Source of the DNA: Brachyhypopomus gauderio
Lineage: Eukaryota > Chordata > Actinopteri > Gymnotiformes > Hypopomidae
Length of the DNA stretch: 64,000 nucleotides
Assembly (NCBI RefSeq): GCF_052324685.1
Contig: NW_027506878.1
Coordinates: forward strand, 20,001 to 84,000
Direction: 5' to 3'
Both the position numbers and the translations under genes were made by a program. A model generated the notes under the pieces. The model did no database searches. It was not told the DNA's origin and worked only from the letters and a program-made list of their open reading frames with translations. The number at the start of each line of letters is the position of its first letter. The stretch's first letter is position 1. Shown here one piece after another: positions 1 to 13,084 of this stretch.

Positions 1-577
1 ATTTGTCTTTGTTTTGTTAATTAAGTACTAATTGATATCATGCTTTTTAAAGCAGTCAAATGCTTTAAAAAATCCCAGTTTGTGGTGTATCTAGCACGCA
101 GAATCCTAATATGTTTTCAGAATTTCTCTATCAACCATTATTTTTTTCAGAATACGGACATGTATCAACTACAGCAGGACACTGAAGTGTGTTAGACTAC
201 AGCAGGACGTCTGAGGACGAATATCGGCAAAACTCATACATTGCACATTTTAGAAGTACGTGAGTACATGTATTGATTGTAATAAGAGCCTTGTTTGTGA
301 ACAATATATACTTATAGCAAAACTGAAACACGTGATAGAAACATTTCTAAAACCTAATTAAACGTAAACCAAAGTAAACTTACAAATGTCCGTCTGTTTT
401 ATCCTGGGCGTGAGGCTGTGTTACTCATGTTATGATGCCGAGAAATAAAACGGCATTAAACGACACAACTGTTTTTTTTTTTTTTTTGATAAACATATTA
501 TTTTACATCAAAATATTTAGAAATACATTGTACTACAAATATACTTTACACCATAATGATGATACATCGTGTATAGG
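1..577. other. AT-rich non-coding stretch
   Basis: No coding exon, RNA gene or clear transposon is visible. There is a poly-T run near 472-487. The short open frames have no recognisable domain. Confidence 0.5.
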
Positions 578-721
578 CATGGACGAAATGTTGATTTCAT
601 AGGTGGGGGGACACACACAAATGGCTTGAGAACTGGGTCGCGGGGTTTACCAAAACCGGCTTTTGAAAAGTGCAGGGGACACACAAATTAGCCCCCCCCC
701 CCCCCCCAAATTACGTCCGTG
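578..721. mobile_element. Short hAT-type MITE
   Basis: A 144-bp element flanked by the perfect 8-bp direct repeat TGTATAGG (570-577 and 722-729). The ends are inverted: CATGGACG at the left and CGTCCGTG at the right, imperfectly paired. It carries G-rich and C-rich runs. Related copies lie at 54021-54177 and, broken up, at 60517-61433. The 8-bp duplication fits the hAT superfamily; no transposase is encoded. Confidence 0.75.
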
Positions 722-729
722 TGTATAGG

Positions 730-1419
730 CCTATATGCGCCAATAAGAATCACGAACACAGCCATGAAACCTTTAGTTAAACGTTTTCTTATGGTCCCGC
801 GCTAATATCTTGTCAGAGAACGCGCGTGCCCAATGGGGGACGCATTTTGCATGACAGCTGAATTTAATGCACATTCTTCTCTCCAGCACATTCAACGCCA
901 ATTATTCAACATTCACCATTTGTGGTTTACACTAATATACGATATGCATAGTTACAGTAAGTACAAGCTATTCCATGATATTTAAAAAAAAACAGAAAAC
1001 ATTGTTAGATCTCAAGCCTCGGTTCACCTGTCTCAGCAGCCGTGATGGTGTCAGAGTCAGTAATGTAAAGGAACATACCTTGAACGCAGAATAAACGTGA
1101 AATGTACAAATGAGGTCTGTTGCAATCTGTGTGCTGATCCTCGTTGTTAATGACAAATGACATTCTGGACCAGGCTTATAAGTGTCTCGGGTCGTTTCGG
1201 TTTCCACGCGGGTTTTTCCCTTACTCGTTAATTCATAATTCACTACCACGTAAGTCACTACCACTGATTTTAAATAATTTAAGAAAATATATATACATCA
1301 CCAGTAAGAGTGTAATATATAAATGGATATGAACAGCAAAATAGAAAATCTAACCTTGTAAATCATAATAGCCTAACTTTGTTTTTTTCCTTAACAATTG
1401 GTTATTATGGCGTGAGTAC

Positions 1420-1460
<41 letters not shown>

Positions 1461-1938
1461 TATTATTATTATTATTATAGTTGCACATGTATGGTTTCGT
1501 ATATTAGTTTCAGTGGTTTTCTCTACACTATGTAGCGGGGAGGGGGGGGGGGGGTTTCTTCTCAGTTGAGGGTTCTCGTCACTACGGACGCGTTCTGGAG
1601 TCTCATTATTACGTCGTACAGGGGGATGCCCTTACGTCACAGCGAAACCATAAAAGGAAACTAACCGCTTAGCATTAGATTACTGTACAATACTGCCATC
1701 TTTGTCTTATTTGTATTTTCAAAAAATCGTTACAAATATTTTACTCACATTGTTTATTGCCAATGCACTAACGTTTACATGAGGAAAAATAGAAATGAAA
1801 AGGTGGTTAAAAAACGAAAAAATCTGTTTTTTTTTTTTACTTAAATTAGTGCATAAAAAACTGGTTCGTTGCAGTAATGCCTCTATTATAAGGCATAAGC
1901 ATTATTTAACTGAATTGATTTATACTGCTAAGAATACA
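730..1938. other. Non-coding stretch with AAT/ATT hairpin repeat
   Basis: No gene is recognised. The main feature is a simple repeat at 1420-1479 in which (AAT)n switches to (ATT)n, giving a self-complementary tract. A G-run lies near 1542-1553. Short frames here look like chance. Confidence 0.5.
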
Positions 1939-2361
1939 GTGTATCACAAAAGTATGGGGAGGCCAAGTATGGGGAGCCCAAGGGGGTGGGGAGGCCAAGT
2001 CGCCACCAGAGGGCGCATGCTTCTACTCACATCCTCACAGCACACACCCCCGAGCACCAAACTATGCCCCAGGTCCCAATCACCTCAGTACTAGCACGTG
2101 TCCTGTTATGTTGTGCACCTTTTTAAGCCCACAGGTCGTTCTGTCCAGTGCTGCACATTCATCCCGGTTGACTGCTCAGTGCTGGACCTGCTCAGTGCTG
2201 GACCTGCTCACTCCCTGTGTGTTTGGGATCCTATGACATCTACACTGTATTGCTGTATCCCAGTGCATACTATTTCTGTGTCACTCTTTATTGTTGAGTA
2301 TGGAGAATAAAGACTGTACTATGCAACCCTTGCCTTCGGCAGCCTCTGTCCCCGCGTCACA
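1939..2361 (+). repeat. Possible solo LTR fragment
   Basis: The right part looks like the end of a retroelement LTR: an AATAAA signal at 2308-2313, then a GC-richer stretch ending in CA at about 2361, immediately before the Tc1 element. The left boundary is a guess and I found no convincing target duplication. It could equally be unique sequence. Confidence 0.25.
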
Positions 2362-2562
2362 CCTGCAGATATTTAAGTATCTTTTAGTGGGACAATATTG
2401 ACAAAATGACACTTTGACACAATGAAAAGTAGTCTGTGTGCACCTTGTATAATATATTTTGAGCAAATATATATTGAGCAAAATAACTCAATATACAGCC
2501 ATTAATGTCTAAACCATCAGCAACAAAAGAGAGTACACCCCTTAGTGAAAGTTCCTGAAATG

Positions 2563-3456
2563 CTATTGTTTTGTGTGGCCACTGTTATTTTCCAGAACTG
2601 TCATAACTCTCCTGGTCATGGACTTCACCAGAGCTTCACAGGCTGCCACTGGAATCCTTTTCCACTCCTCCATGACTACATCACGAAGCTGGCGCATATT
2701 TGAGACTTTGCACTCCTCCACCTTCTGCTTGAAGATGCCCCAGAGATGTTCTATTGGGTTTGGGTCTGGAGACATGCTTGGCCAGTCCATCACCTTTACC
2801 CTCAGCCTCTTCAGTAAAGCAGAGGTCATCTTAGAGGTGTGTTTGGGGTCATTGTCATGCTGGATCACTGCCCTGCGACCCAGTTTCCAGAGATAGGGGA
2901 TCATGCTCTGCTTCAGTGTTTCACAGTACATATTGGAGTTCATGTGTCCCTCAATGAAATTAAATCCCCAACACCTGCTGCACTCATGCAGCTCCAGACC
3001 AGGGCACTCACACCACCATGAAGGTCTGTAGGCATGACACACTTATCTTTGTACTCCTCACCGCCACACATGCTTGAGACCATCTGAACCAAACTAACTA
3101 ATCTTGGTCTCATCAGACCATAGGACATGGTTCCAGTAACCCATGTCCTTTGTTGACGTGTCTTCAGCAAACTCTTTCTGGGCTTTCTTGTGTACAGACT
3201 TCAGAAGAGGCTTCATCTGGGGTGACAGCCATGCAGACCAATGTGATGTAGTGTGCAGCGTATGGTCTGAGCACTGACAGGCTGACCCCCACCTCTTCAA
3301 TCTCTGCTGCAATGCTGACATCACTCCTGCACCGTTCTTCAAAGACGGCATTCGGATGTGACGCTGGACACGTGCGCTCAGCTTCATTGGACGACCAATG
3401 TGAGGTCTGTTCTGAGTAGACCCTGCTCTTTTAAAATGTTGGGTGACCTTGGCCAC
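2563..3456 (-). pseudogene. Tc1 transposase pseudogene
   Basis: Three overlapping minus-strand frames (3456-3094, 3170-2940, 3042-2563) together cover most of a Tc1/mariner transposase. The first keeps the second half of the paired-type DNA-binding region and reaches the first catalytic aspartate in WSDETKI. The last holds the second aspartate in QHDNDPKHTSK and the glutamate of PNPIEHLWG, so the DDE triad is recognisable. The frame changes between segments, and the start region is displaced by the SINE fragment. A working transposase of this family is one open frame of about 340 codons, so this copy cannot make an intact enzyme. Confidence 0.88.
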
Positions 3457-3512
3457 TGTGCTGCAGCTCAGTTTCAGGTTGTTGGCATCTTCATGTAGCG
3501 CAACAATTTGTC

Positions 3513-3664
3513 TTTTAACCCATCTGTGCAGTTACAACACACACAAACACACACTAGTGATTACTAGGGGGCTGTGGATCACACGTGCCCAGAGCGGTGG
3601 GCAGCAACACCAGTTCCCTCCAGTTACAACACCAGTTCCCTACCTCTAGGCCATGACTGCCCCT
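3513..3664 (-). repeat. tRNA-derived SINE fragment
   Basis: Matches, with internal deletions, the SINE at 26590-26896. Both share the stretch around ACTAGTGATTACTAGGGGG and end in GGCCATGACTGCCCC, the reverse complement of the tRNA-like head. It lies inside the Tc1 element, so it inserted after or during decay of that copy. Confidence 0.7.
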
Positions 3665-3894
3665 AAACCCCTTGGACATTTAGGGGTGTAGTCTCTTAGG
3701 GGTGTGGTCTGTTAGGGGTGTGGTCACTTTTGTTGCCGGTGTTTTAGACAATAATGGCTGTATATTGTGTTATTTTGAGGGAAGAATAAATTTACACCCT
3801 TATATAAGCTGCACTCAGACTACTTTTCATTGTGTCATAATGTCATTTTGTCAGTGTTGTCCCATGAAAAGATCCTTAAATATCTGCAGAAATG

Positions 3895-4514
3895 TGTTGT
3901 GGTCTATAGTGGATTATAGAAAATGACTTTCTTGCATCCACTCTGATATTCCATTCTATTCTATTTGTAAGGAGGGGTGTACAGGCCGGTGCACACCGCA
4001 TCAGAAAACGAAGGGAGAAGTGAACCCAAATGCCAGTAGAAACCAATAGGGATAAATGCTTATAACTATAAGCATTATATCTAACTGTGTGTATGGAATA
4101 AATACACGCGAGCAAGCAGATAGCGCAACAGCAAACCACTCTGCATACACTCAGTAACAAAAACAAAACCCAACAGATGCGGTAGAAACTCGACGCATAG
4201 ACAACAAAACCATATTAAACACGGAGGAAAAGCCAACACAAAACCAACGTGGAAAAATACTCAACATGCGAGTAGAACAAAACTGCGAGTAGAACATGGG
4301 AGGAAAATAACAGAGACAACTAAATAACAGAGACAACTAAATAACAGAAGCAACTAAAAGGACGAGGAAAAACTCAACGCGTAAAAATGAAACTGGGGAT
4401 GCCAGGGGAAGTAACAAACAGCAGGCGAACGCCACAACAAAAACCCTTCCTAAAATAACAAAGTAACTGATAGGAAGAGAAATAGTTGGAGGAAAACTTG
4501 AGATGGGCCAGTAA
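3895..4514. other. Non-coding stretch, unrecognised
   Basis: No gene is recognised. A short block around 4318-4360 contains near-tandem copies of AACAGAGACAACTAAAT. The minus-strand frames here show no domain. Confidence 0.4.
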
Positions 4515-4725
4515 CAGGGTTGGCAACTTTTCAAAATCACTTGGAGTGAGATTAGATTTTTTTGGGGGGGGGGGGGGGGGGGGGTGTAGTGTTGGTGTGT
4601 GTGTGTCAAATGTTGGCCTTGGAGGTAAACTAGATTTTTTTCAGTGTGAGAAATCGGATGAATGGCGTGTGAAGACAGTCAAATGCGTGTGTCTAACGCT
4701 CATTGCGTGAGAGTTGGCAACCCTG
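4515..4725. mobile_element. Short hAT-like MITE
   Basis: Terminal inverted repeats CAGGGTTGGCAAC and GTTGGCAACCCTG flank 211 bp that include a long G run near 4564-4584. CAGTAA is directly repeated on both sides (4509-4514 and 4726-4731). That is only 6 bp, so superfamily assignment rests on the CAGGG-type ends. Confidence 0.65.
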
Positions 4726-4799
4726 CAGTAAGCGGCGCAGGAGATAGACTCTCGAATAAGTAATAGTAAGAGGTAGAGAAGAGAGAGAGAACAAGAGAT

Positions 4800-4845
<46 letters not shown>

Positions 4846-6943
4846 AGGTGGCGAGACACATTCACTGCGTAAACACAACTGGTAAGGCATAGAGAAAGGC
4901 TGAGAGCGTAACGGCATGAGACCAAAATGAATCAGTAGTCTCCACAGGCTTCCTTAAGAAGCCATACCAACAGCTGAGACAGATCACCGCTGATTGCGTC
5001 TATTGAGTCTAGTCATGATGCTGTGGTGAGAGCAGGTTACAGAAAACATTTCATGTGTAGATTAGCACGTAGCTAACGTATAAGCATGTACTTGTATAGC
5101 TGCACACGACACTATAATATGCATATTGGCATATGCTGTAGACAGCACTGGACTCACGATCTTAACCTCAGAAGACATTCCAAGGATACGGTAATCTTAT
5201 ATGACCACTGGCTATTATTAGCACTCATCAGCTCAGAAACATCAGTCTGATTGGCTCTCACCAACTCAGAAACATCAGTTTCTTTAAGAACTCAAGTCTT
5301 CTAATATGCTTTTAATAGCTAAATTGTTGTTGTTTATTAATTTACTTTGTTTACTCTAGTTAGCCTATTTGTCCTCTACAAAAATGATCCATTGTAGCAA
5401 ATAATTTTGAAATTTATCATTCAAAAAATTCTGGCATTTATTCATTAAATTGGTTGTGGTGGTAAATACATATTAGATCCAAGGTATTAGGTCACTGCAC
5501 AGATTGAGAACTTCACATTTTGGTAATGAGACTGATTTAACGTTATTTCACCAGTTACTAAACATTTATTTCCCTAGATTTTAGGGTGCTGCTTTGTCAA
5601 TAATAATTCATAATTTTTAAATAAATATTGCTACAGCTTGTTCATTGAAAAGAAATCAGCATTAAAACTGAAAGGTGAAAAGTGAATGGTGAAAGGTGAA
5701 AGGTATTTTGGCTGCATTAGTCAAGCCTGTTGGTACTGCACCATGTTTTCAAATGTATTTGTAGTAAAATTGCTTTGTAATATTTACTTTCATTTAATTA
5801 TGTATTTATTAATTAATTTATTTACTCTATTCTATTTATTTGTTTTTCAAAATACCTGATTTATCTAATCATTGTGTCAAAACTGTAAGCCTGAACATTT
5901 TCTGTCATTAGGAACAAAGTGTCTTTTGTTTTATTAACTAAAACAAGTTACCTATATTAAATGTTAAGTATTTTCCTGTCCTTAGTATCCCTAATTGTGT
6001 CAGTATATTATGGGGGGAGGGGGGGGAATAGGAAAAAGGGAGGAAGAGGAAGATGAGGAAGAGGAGACATGCGTGCTGTGCTGAGTATTTATGAAGCCGT
6101 GATTCACATTTATGGAGCCTCTGTGATGCATCTGTCCTTCTTCTTTAGAGCATTTAATTATCTCTCCCAGTTTGACAGAACTCAATAAAAACATGTTTAT
6201 TAGCAAACAAAATATCCTTCTTATCCATTTTCCTTCCTCTCTGATCCAGCTGTTCAATGAACTATCCAGCCCTCCACGAGCTCGGTGTGGTGTCTGGGGG
6301 CTGTGGAAGCACACCAGTGTACATGCCAGTGAGACCGGCAATCACTGCAGGTGAGCATATTGCTTTTGTGGGCATCAGCGTATAAGGAAGTGAAAGATGT
6401 CTGGTGGACGTTTAGGTTTACTACAAAGTTGAACCACCTGGAGAAGTGAGAAACCCAAAGTGGAAGAAATAGACTGGCCAGAATGTGAGTTATTTAGGTT
6501 TTTTTTGCACAATAAAGATAATTGCCATTGACTGTAATGTATTTATAATAAGTTTAGTAATTGAAGTTGAATCATTCCTGAAAGGACTCCACTGAAACAA
6601 TGAAACAAGTCAGCGATTCAACTGAAAAAATGGCAGGCCAGCACTGCTAATCTGTCTGAAGTGTAAGTATCTTCTATTTGGGAACAAATGATCTCCAAGG
6701 TTCTCTGGTTCTCACTGCTCTGATATCCCTAGCTCCCCATGATAAGTGTAAGCATCCAGGGTGTAAGAAGTGCTACTCCCAAGATCCCTGTCAGTTCTGT
6801 GGGAAAAAAATGTTTCATTTATCAACACAAGCTGACAATCAATTCAGAAAAACCCAAGGAGAAATGACTATAAAACATTAGTCCAATCTGGAAAGCAGAT
6901 AACCTGCTAAGCATAGCAAGGCCTTTTTCAGTGTGCTCAGTGT
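4726..6943. other. Intergenic stretch with simple repeats
   Basis: A (GA)n repeat lies at about 4801-4842 and a purine-rich tract at 6009-6068. The block at about 6090-6210 is less repetitive than its surroundings and could be conserved non-coding DNA, but I cannot test that. A 67-codon frame at 6678-6881 has several Cys residues (spacing like CxxxxCxxC) but matches no family I know. Confidence 0.4.
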
Positions 6944-7712
6944 CAGGACATGCTGAAGAGATGCAGGACGTGCTGAAGAGATGCAGGACGTGCTGAAGAG
7001 ATGCAGGACGTGCTGGAGAGATGCTGGACGTACTGATGAGATGCTGGACGTGCTGAAGAGATGCTGGATGTGCTGAAGAGATGCTGGACGTACTGATGAG
7101 ATGCTGGACGTGCTGGAGAGATGCTGGACGTGCTGAAGAGATGCTGGACATGCTGAAGAGATGCTGGACGTGCTGATGAGATGCTGGACGTGCTGATGAG
7201 ATGCTGGACGTGCTGGAGAGATGCTGGACGTGCTGGAGAGATGCAGGACGTGCTGAAGAGATGCAGGACGTGCTGATGAGATGCAGGACATGCTGATGAG
7301 ATGCAGGACGTGCTGAAGAGATGCTGGACGTGCTGATGAGATGCTGGACGTGCTGTTGAGATGCTGGACGTGCTGGAGAGATGCTGGACGTGCTGAAGAG
7401 ATGCTGGATGTGCTGATGAGATGCTGGACGTGCTGATGAGATGCTGGACGTGCTGAAGAGATGCTGGACGTGCTGGAGAGATGCTGGACGTGCTGGAAAG
7501 ATGCTGGAGAGGTGCTGGAGAGATGCTGGACGTACTGGAGAGATGCTGGACGTGCTGGAGAGATGCTGGACGTGCTGGAGAGATGCAGGACGTGCTGAAG
7601 AGATGCTGGATGTGCTGGAGAGATGCTGGACGTGCTGGAGAGATGCTGGACGTGCTGAAGAGATGCTGGACATGCTGGAGAGATGCTGGACGTGCTGAAG
7701 AGATGCTGGATG
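6944..7712. repeat. 20-bp minisatellite, about 38 copies
   Basis: Tandem copies of a 20-bp unit, consensus ATGCTGGACGTGCTGAAGAG, with variation mainly at the GAA/GGA/GAT positions. Register slips once near 7505. Because 20 is not a multiple of 3, the array reads through all frames and creates long spurious open frames on both strands, including one of 324 codons on the minus strand. Confidence 0.95.
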
Positions 7713-7721
7713 TGTCAAGTG

Positions 7722-8630
7722 GTCAAAGTGCTCAAATGTGTACACAACAGGAGAGAGATTCTTGCTTGGGATAAAAAAAAACCATCTCTTGTCCAATTTC
7801 TTGAGATGGTCAAATTAGTCTAACTGCTGAGCATATTGTGGCCTGGACACTGGGAGGACTGGGAGATAGTTCGAAGAATAGGTTCTTCACCGGCAATTCC
7901 CATCTCTTGCCATGCATGGAGAAACGGTAACATCGCCTGGGTTTGCTTCGGTGGTGATCTTAGCGTTGTGGGCTACCAAGGCTATTATAGCGTATATATC
8001 AGCACTTCTGTAATGATTAGCTGATTGGGTGCTACTTTGGTTATTTGCACTAACCTGATTTGCACACCTTAAAGATTCCAAGTAAAACTGTCCAAAAACT
8101 CCACCAAGATGCAGAACAAGGCACAGTTGCCCTCTGAGTCCTGGTGAAGAGGGAAGAAGACGTGCTGGGTCATTCCCTCATATCATATCACACCTAACAC
8201 GAAGCCAAACATAACGTTTGGACAGTTAGCATTTTGGGCATTTTGATGGCATTTTGCCATACATATATAGAGAATTTTAAGTTTTTCCTCTGAAACCTAT
8301 ATTTGCATATCTGTTTTATTTTCCGCATTGTGTATTGTTCTAAACTTGGTGATTTTCGGTATGGTGGAATTTTTTGGGCATGTTTCAAACAGCATTTCCC
8401 CTTCACCCCTCATCTTAGCCAACACATCTGTTCTTCAGAAAACAAACAGGAGCGAACACCCCAGTGTCCTTCAGGCTCTGGATGGAGCCACTCTGGATGC
8501 GGCAGCCACGTCTCCACTGGAGAGGCTCCCTGCGGACACTCCTTTCACCTCATTTCAATGAATGTTTATGTTTTACATTCTGAATAAACAGCATCCAACT
8601 AGTTTTGGTTGTTGGTGACCTGGAGGAGTG
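7722..8630. other. Non-coding stretch, unrecognised
   Basis: No exon, RNA gene or mobile element is recognised. Short frames show no domain. Confidence 0.4.
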
Positions 8631-8631
8631 T

Positions 8632-8778
8632 GTTCTAGAACCTCTCTGACTGTTCAGAATGTGGAGGTCTAGAACCTCTCTGGCTGTTCAGAATGTGGTG
8701 TTCTAGAACCTCTCTGGTCGTTCAGAATGTGGTGTTCTAGAACTTCTCTGGCTGTTCAGAATGTGGAGGTCTAGAACC
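8632..8778. repeat. 34-bp tandem repeat
   Basis: Between four and five head-to-tail copies of a 34-bp unit containing TCTAGAACCTCTCTGGCTG followed by TTCAGAATGTGG. The TCTAGAA blocks start at 8634, 8668, 8702, 8736 and 8770, exactly 34 bp apart. Confidence 0.9.
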
Positions 8779-8789
8779 TGGCTGGGAAC

Positions 8790-9461
8790 CCATGGGTCAC
8801 AGGGCTCCAGTTTACTCACGAGTGGAGAAACATTAAGCTGTGCAGTATTGCAGTTTTCAGGCCTTGGGTTGGACTCTGCTGGTGTGGACATGGGCTGGAC
8901 CTTTACAGTACTTGTAGATTGGTTTGTCAAAATAAGTTCAAGGCCATAGAACTGTCTGAATGGGCCAATGGGTTGAAAGGGCTTGCTTGTTTTGTGTGTA
9001 GCCACTACAACTTTGCAACCCATCAACAAATGAAATTGAGAATGTACGGAGACTGTGATTGATGATCAGTCCCTCCTCGGAGAGTCCCCGTCCTGCTGAG
9101 TAAACCTGAAGCACTTTCAATCTCACTTGATCACTTTCCCCCAGGGACTCCCTAAAACTGCAAACAGTTGTTTTGCTTTTTGTTTTACTCTCTGTGATGA
9201 GTTCCCTCCCGTGCCACAGAGACAACACTCTGAAACCGAACCGTTCTTCAGTGCATTCAGGGGTCCGCTAACACTGTGGAGGGGTTTGTACTGGGCCATG
9301 CGCTAATGGTGGGACATGCATCAGTAGTGGTGTAGTGTGCCGTTTGAACGTACTGTAGAAATACAGGAATACAGTCGGATGTTTGCAAACAGAAGTGAGA
9401 TGGCGGTGGTGCTGCAGAACAGTACAAAACTTCCTTTTTTTCCAGTTCCTTTTTTGTGCAT

Positions 9462-9506
<45 letters not shown>

Positions 9507-10389
9507 TCACCTCCTTCAGAGCCTCCACCAACACCCACACACCATCACAATCTCTGATTGGTAATAAAAAAAAGTTTTATATTGAGGTAAACAGTGTGAC
9601 AACAGGACAGGGAGGTGATTTTCAATCTCACCATCATCATCCTCACCATCATCAACCTCACCATCTGCTTCCTTTCTATTGTCAATATATTTAAAATCTT
9701 TTATTCTCGAAACATGAATGCCATAAACACATTCAAAAGCTTGTTATAAACAATCTTCATAGACTAAACGAATGTTTCAACAATGGCATATTTTCACCAA
9801 AGTAAATAAACACAAAATAAATACAATACAACTAATCTAGAGGTGTGAATATAATCATAACGAAAAACAAAAATAAAGGCAAAACATTAACATTACCATA
9901 AACATACCATAAACTCATAAAATGCCTGTACAAATGACTGATAAAAATAATTTAATTCATGATAATCTGATGATAATCTGATTACAACACTGTCTCGTGC
10001 AGAACTAGGAGGAGTACAGTAGTGCGAGAGCCTTCCTGTTCCTGGGAAGTGATTCTGATCAAGCGGGAATCCTAGCAAGCTCATCAAACAGCGACTTTCT
10101 TCCTGGTAATCCCCAAACCCGAGGATGTGGGTGGAGGCAGTTGGTGGGCAGTGGTAAAAGCGTGGGCTAAGGCGACTTCCAGGATTCACCACACGCACAC
10201 ACACACACAAACAAGATATACACAAATGGCTACACACTTAATATATGTAATATCCTGAGGGAAGGGATAAATAACATCCTATCTAATCTGATTTAATCTA
10301 AATCTGCATATATTCTACTTGCATGCAATTAAATAAAACATGCATAGCACGCATATGCATAAATCATATAAAACGTGCTTTGTCCAGAT

Positions 10390-10420
<31 letters not shown>

Positions 10421-11028
10421 AGAGCATTTTTTACATCAAAAGTGATGACTTTCCCCTCTTGGATCCATTCTCACTTCCTCTTGTGTGTTGTTTCCATGAA
10501 ACCTGAGAAGTTCTCTCACACACACGCAGCCGGGTGATTCTCTCTCTCTTGATGGACAGCACATAAGTCTCTGTTGCAATGCTAGCTTTCCCTGGCCACC
10601 CCCTCTTTTTTAGCTTTTCCTTTAAAGGTCCTTTACACTGGGAAACACATTTCTGAATTCCCTTTCTTAAATGAGACCCTGCTTACATTACACCAGCATA
10701 ACGTAATTAATATAACCGATTTTAATATTTCTACTCATGTACAATAATGAGCTGTGTCCACTGCAACCCAGCAAATGAATATCATCCACCCCTCTAGCAT
10801 CATGGTGCTGAGCCGGAGAACCAATGTAAGGTGCCTTCACTCTCACTGCATGTATTGCCTTTGGACTCGTTGGCATGATGTAGCTGGGTTTATGTCGCCT
10901 CCTTAAGCTGGGTGCTGCATCTGGCCGGTCACGCCCGGCCCAAACTTAGTGGCCATCAGCACTGCCATGACACCTAGTGGAGGGCTAACTGCACCATATC
11001 ACAATGATACCCCATAGTATTGTTAACC
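8790..11028. other. Intergenic stretch with CA microsatellites
   Basis: (CA)n repeats lie at about 9466-9502 and 10393-10420, and a CCATCATCA-like repeat at about 9629-9665. No gene is recognised. Open frames over the CA repeats are artefacts. Confidence 0.45.
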
Positions 11029-11100
11029 TTGTAAATCCTGTAAAGCGCTTTGTGACAACATGTGTTGTGAAAAGCGCTATACAAATATATTTGATTTTAT
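11029..11100. repeat. LINE/SINE 3' tail, AAAGCGC type
   Basis: The block reading GTAAAGCGCTTTGTGACAA followed by AAAAGCGCTATACAAATA is the common 3' tail of fish L2-like LINEs and of SINEs that use them. A related tail closes the SINE at 57133-57610. The body upstream is too diverged to name. Confidence 0.6.
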
Positions 11101-11146
11101 TTAATTTGATCCCCCCCAGAGGTTGCACCCAGCAGTAACAGCAAAC

Positions 11147-11823
11147 CAGTGGGGAACCGTCAGGGCCCTCTACGCCCTCTCAGAGGGCCTAAAAATATTC
11201 TTAAAACATAAATATATATAATATAATTTATCCAATTTTATTTTCTCTACTTACAGTTTGACAATCGACATCTAAACAATTACAAAAATATGAGCAAATA
11301 AATTATTCAACCGTGTCTATTCAATCTGTGTTGGAAGGTGAGGGGTTAAGTGGAAGCCTGTGAGCCTGTGTATCCCTCTATCAGGACTGTGATGCCTCCG
11401 CAGAATGTTGGTGATTGGTGGGCCCGCTGTTTGTTTTATAGAGGGCCAGAAATTCAGCGAAATGCCAGTTTCAAATGACAGCAAAATTGACCAATCATAT
11501 CTTCCCTCTTAGTGGGCGGGCTTAACTGTATGATAATTTTCGCCCGCTGTGGCGACGCTAGCTGTCGTTAGCACCACCGCTAGCTAGTTTCGATTAATTC
11601 CTTTGATGTCCTCGTGCACGTTGTTTACATATTCCGCTCCCGAGGAACACGGAGCTGTGAACCTTATTTTGTTGGAATCTTATTTTGCTTAAGAAGTTAT
11701 CTAGTACTGTCATCTCAATATTTTTTCTTTATTGCAGTTAATTAGGAGAGGAAACAATTTTTTTCGGGGGGGGGGGGGGGGGATGGGAGCGGGCCCAGGT
11801 TTAATGGTCACGGTTCGTTACTG
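11147..11823. mobile_element. Non-autonomous hAT element, copy 1
   Basis: The perfect 8-bp target duplication CAGCAAAC (11139-11146 and 11824-11831) flanks 677 bp. The ends are imperfect inverted repeats: CAGTGGGGAACCGT at the left, and CAGTAACGAACCGT when the right end is reverse-complemented. No transposase frame. A second copy at 50393-51979 shares almost the whole body. Confidence 0.88.
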
Positions 11824-11831
11824 CAGCAAAC

Positions 11832-13084
11832 ACACCATTGATTGGTCGGTTCCTCCTGAGACCAAAACACTAGTCAAAATGATCATTCAAAAAGTAAAGA
11901 ATTCCAGCTGTCCGTAAGTGGGATGTTTTGTTCATGTGAATGATTATGTGAATCGCACCCCCAACACCCCCCCCCCCCGTTTTTAGTCGAGCAGGCCTTA
12001 GTCTGACATCAACGAGGTCTATCTCCTCACTACTTTATGTCAATACATTTACGTCGATGGCCTTCAAATAATCATAATGTCCACCAAATGAACACCAAAG
12101 CACCCCCCAAGCCCCAAACCATGTGGGAAACAAAACTGAAGAGACTACTGAACTTTTCCTCATTTTCTGCTCACAGAAGACTTCAGAACATCACCTTCCC
12201 TCTGCGCCGCACTCAAAGAGACAGCTCACAGGTGTGAGGAGCTTGAAACCCTGCTATGTGGCTCTTTAGTATCCCAGTGCTTGCAATAACCTATGTAAGA
12301 CACGGAAAAACAGACCCTAATATTTAATCTCAGCGGTGACTGATGCCTGTCCATAGAGCTCCCTGTCCACAGTGAGGTGAGATTTGTTTTGTATGCAACA
12401 CTTAAAGCATTTTCACTTCTCAACACTAGTATCTGACCTCTGTTTGACCTGCTCTGAAGGACTCAGACTCCAGCCACCGCGTCTGCACCCCCTATCTGAC
12501 TCTGAAGGGCTCGGACTCTGTCCAACTCAGGTCCTTCTCTGCACCAAACAACTTTGTTCATTATCGAGCTGCATCAGGTATTGCAGAACTCCATCAATTC
12601 CCCATCATGTTGGAGTGGTGTAGTGGCCACCAGACAATGTCTGTAGAGGACATTGCAATCTCTCCACCCTTAAGCTGTAGAGCTAACACCTCATGGAGAT
12701 CGTTCCTCGTGGACGGTGATGGGGAGGAAGGAAAAGCGTAACACCACGAAGTCCAAGGAGATGGACCTACTGCAAATTCTGACACACACTGCCAGTCTGC
12801 GATTAGGCGAACCTGCTTTTGCCCATTCTCAGCAAAACCATCAGGCACTTTGGATGCTGGGCCAGAAGAGCGTTGGGTGTGTGGAGAGAGAGATACCCCC
12901 ATTCGTTTGTGGTCGAGAGAGGCTGGAAGGGCTGGATAATGATCTGTGACTCATCTGCTATGGGATGGGGGGGGTGTGTTTCTATACAGTCACCGCAAGA
13001 GATACCGCAGTTTCACAGCAGAACTGACAAAAGTCTGACAGGATATGAGCACGTGGTCCTTGAAGGAAGGAAATTAATTCATGG
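11832..13084. other. Intergenic stretch, unrecognised
   Basis: Nothing identifiable. Short C and G runs occur near 11966-11979 and 12966-12974. Confidence 0.4.

Larger units (their letters stand above)
2363..3890 (-). mobile_element. Tc1-like DNA transposon, decayed
   Basis: Long inverted repeats of roughly 170-190 bp close this element: about 2363-2547 pairs with about 3710-3890, both with CTGCAGATATTTAAG at the outer edge and a shared inner block around TATACAGCCATTAATG. Long inverted repeats of this type are usual in fish Tc1 elements. Between them lies a broken minus-strand transposase. A fragment of a tRNA-derived SINE (about 3513-3664) sits between the transposase start and the right inverted repeat. 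Confidence 0.85.

Noticed and set aside
6678-6881. Small Cys-rich protein gene (67 codons)
   Set aside because: No splice sites, homologue or signal peptide recognised; Cys spacing alone is not enough.
6822-7796. 324-codon minus-strand frame rich in SSISSARPASLQH
   Set aside because: It is the 20-bp minisatellite read three times per 20 codons; no start context, no domain.
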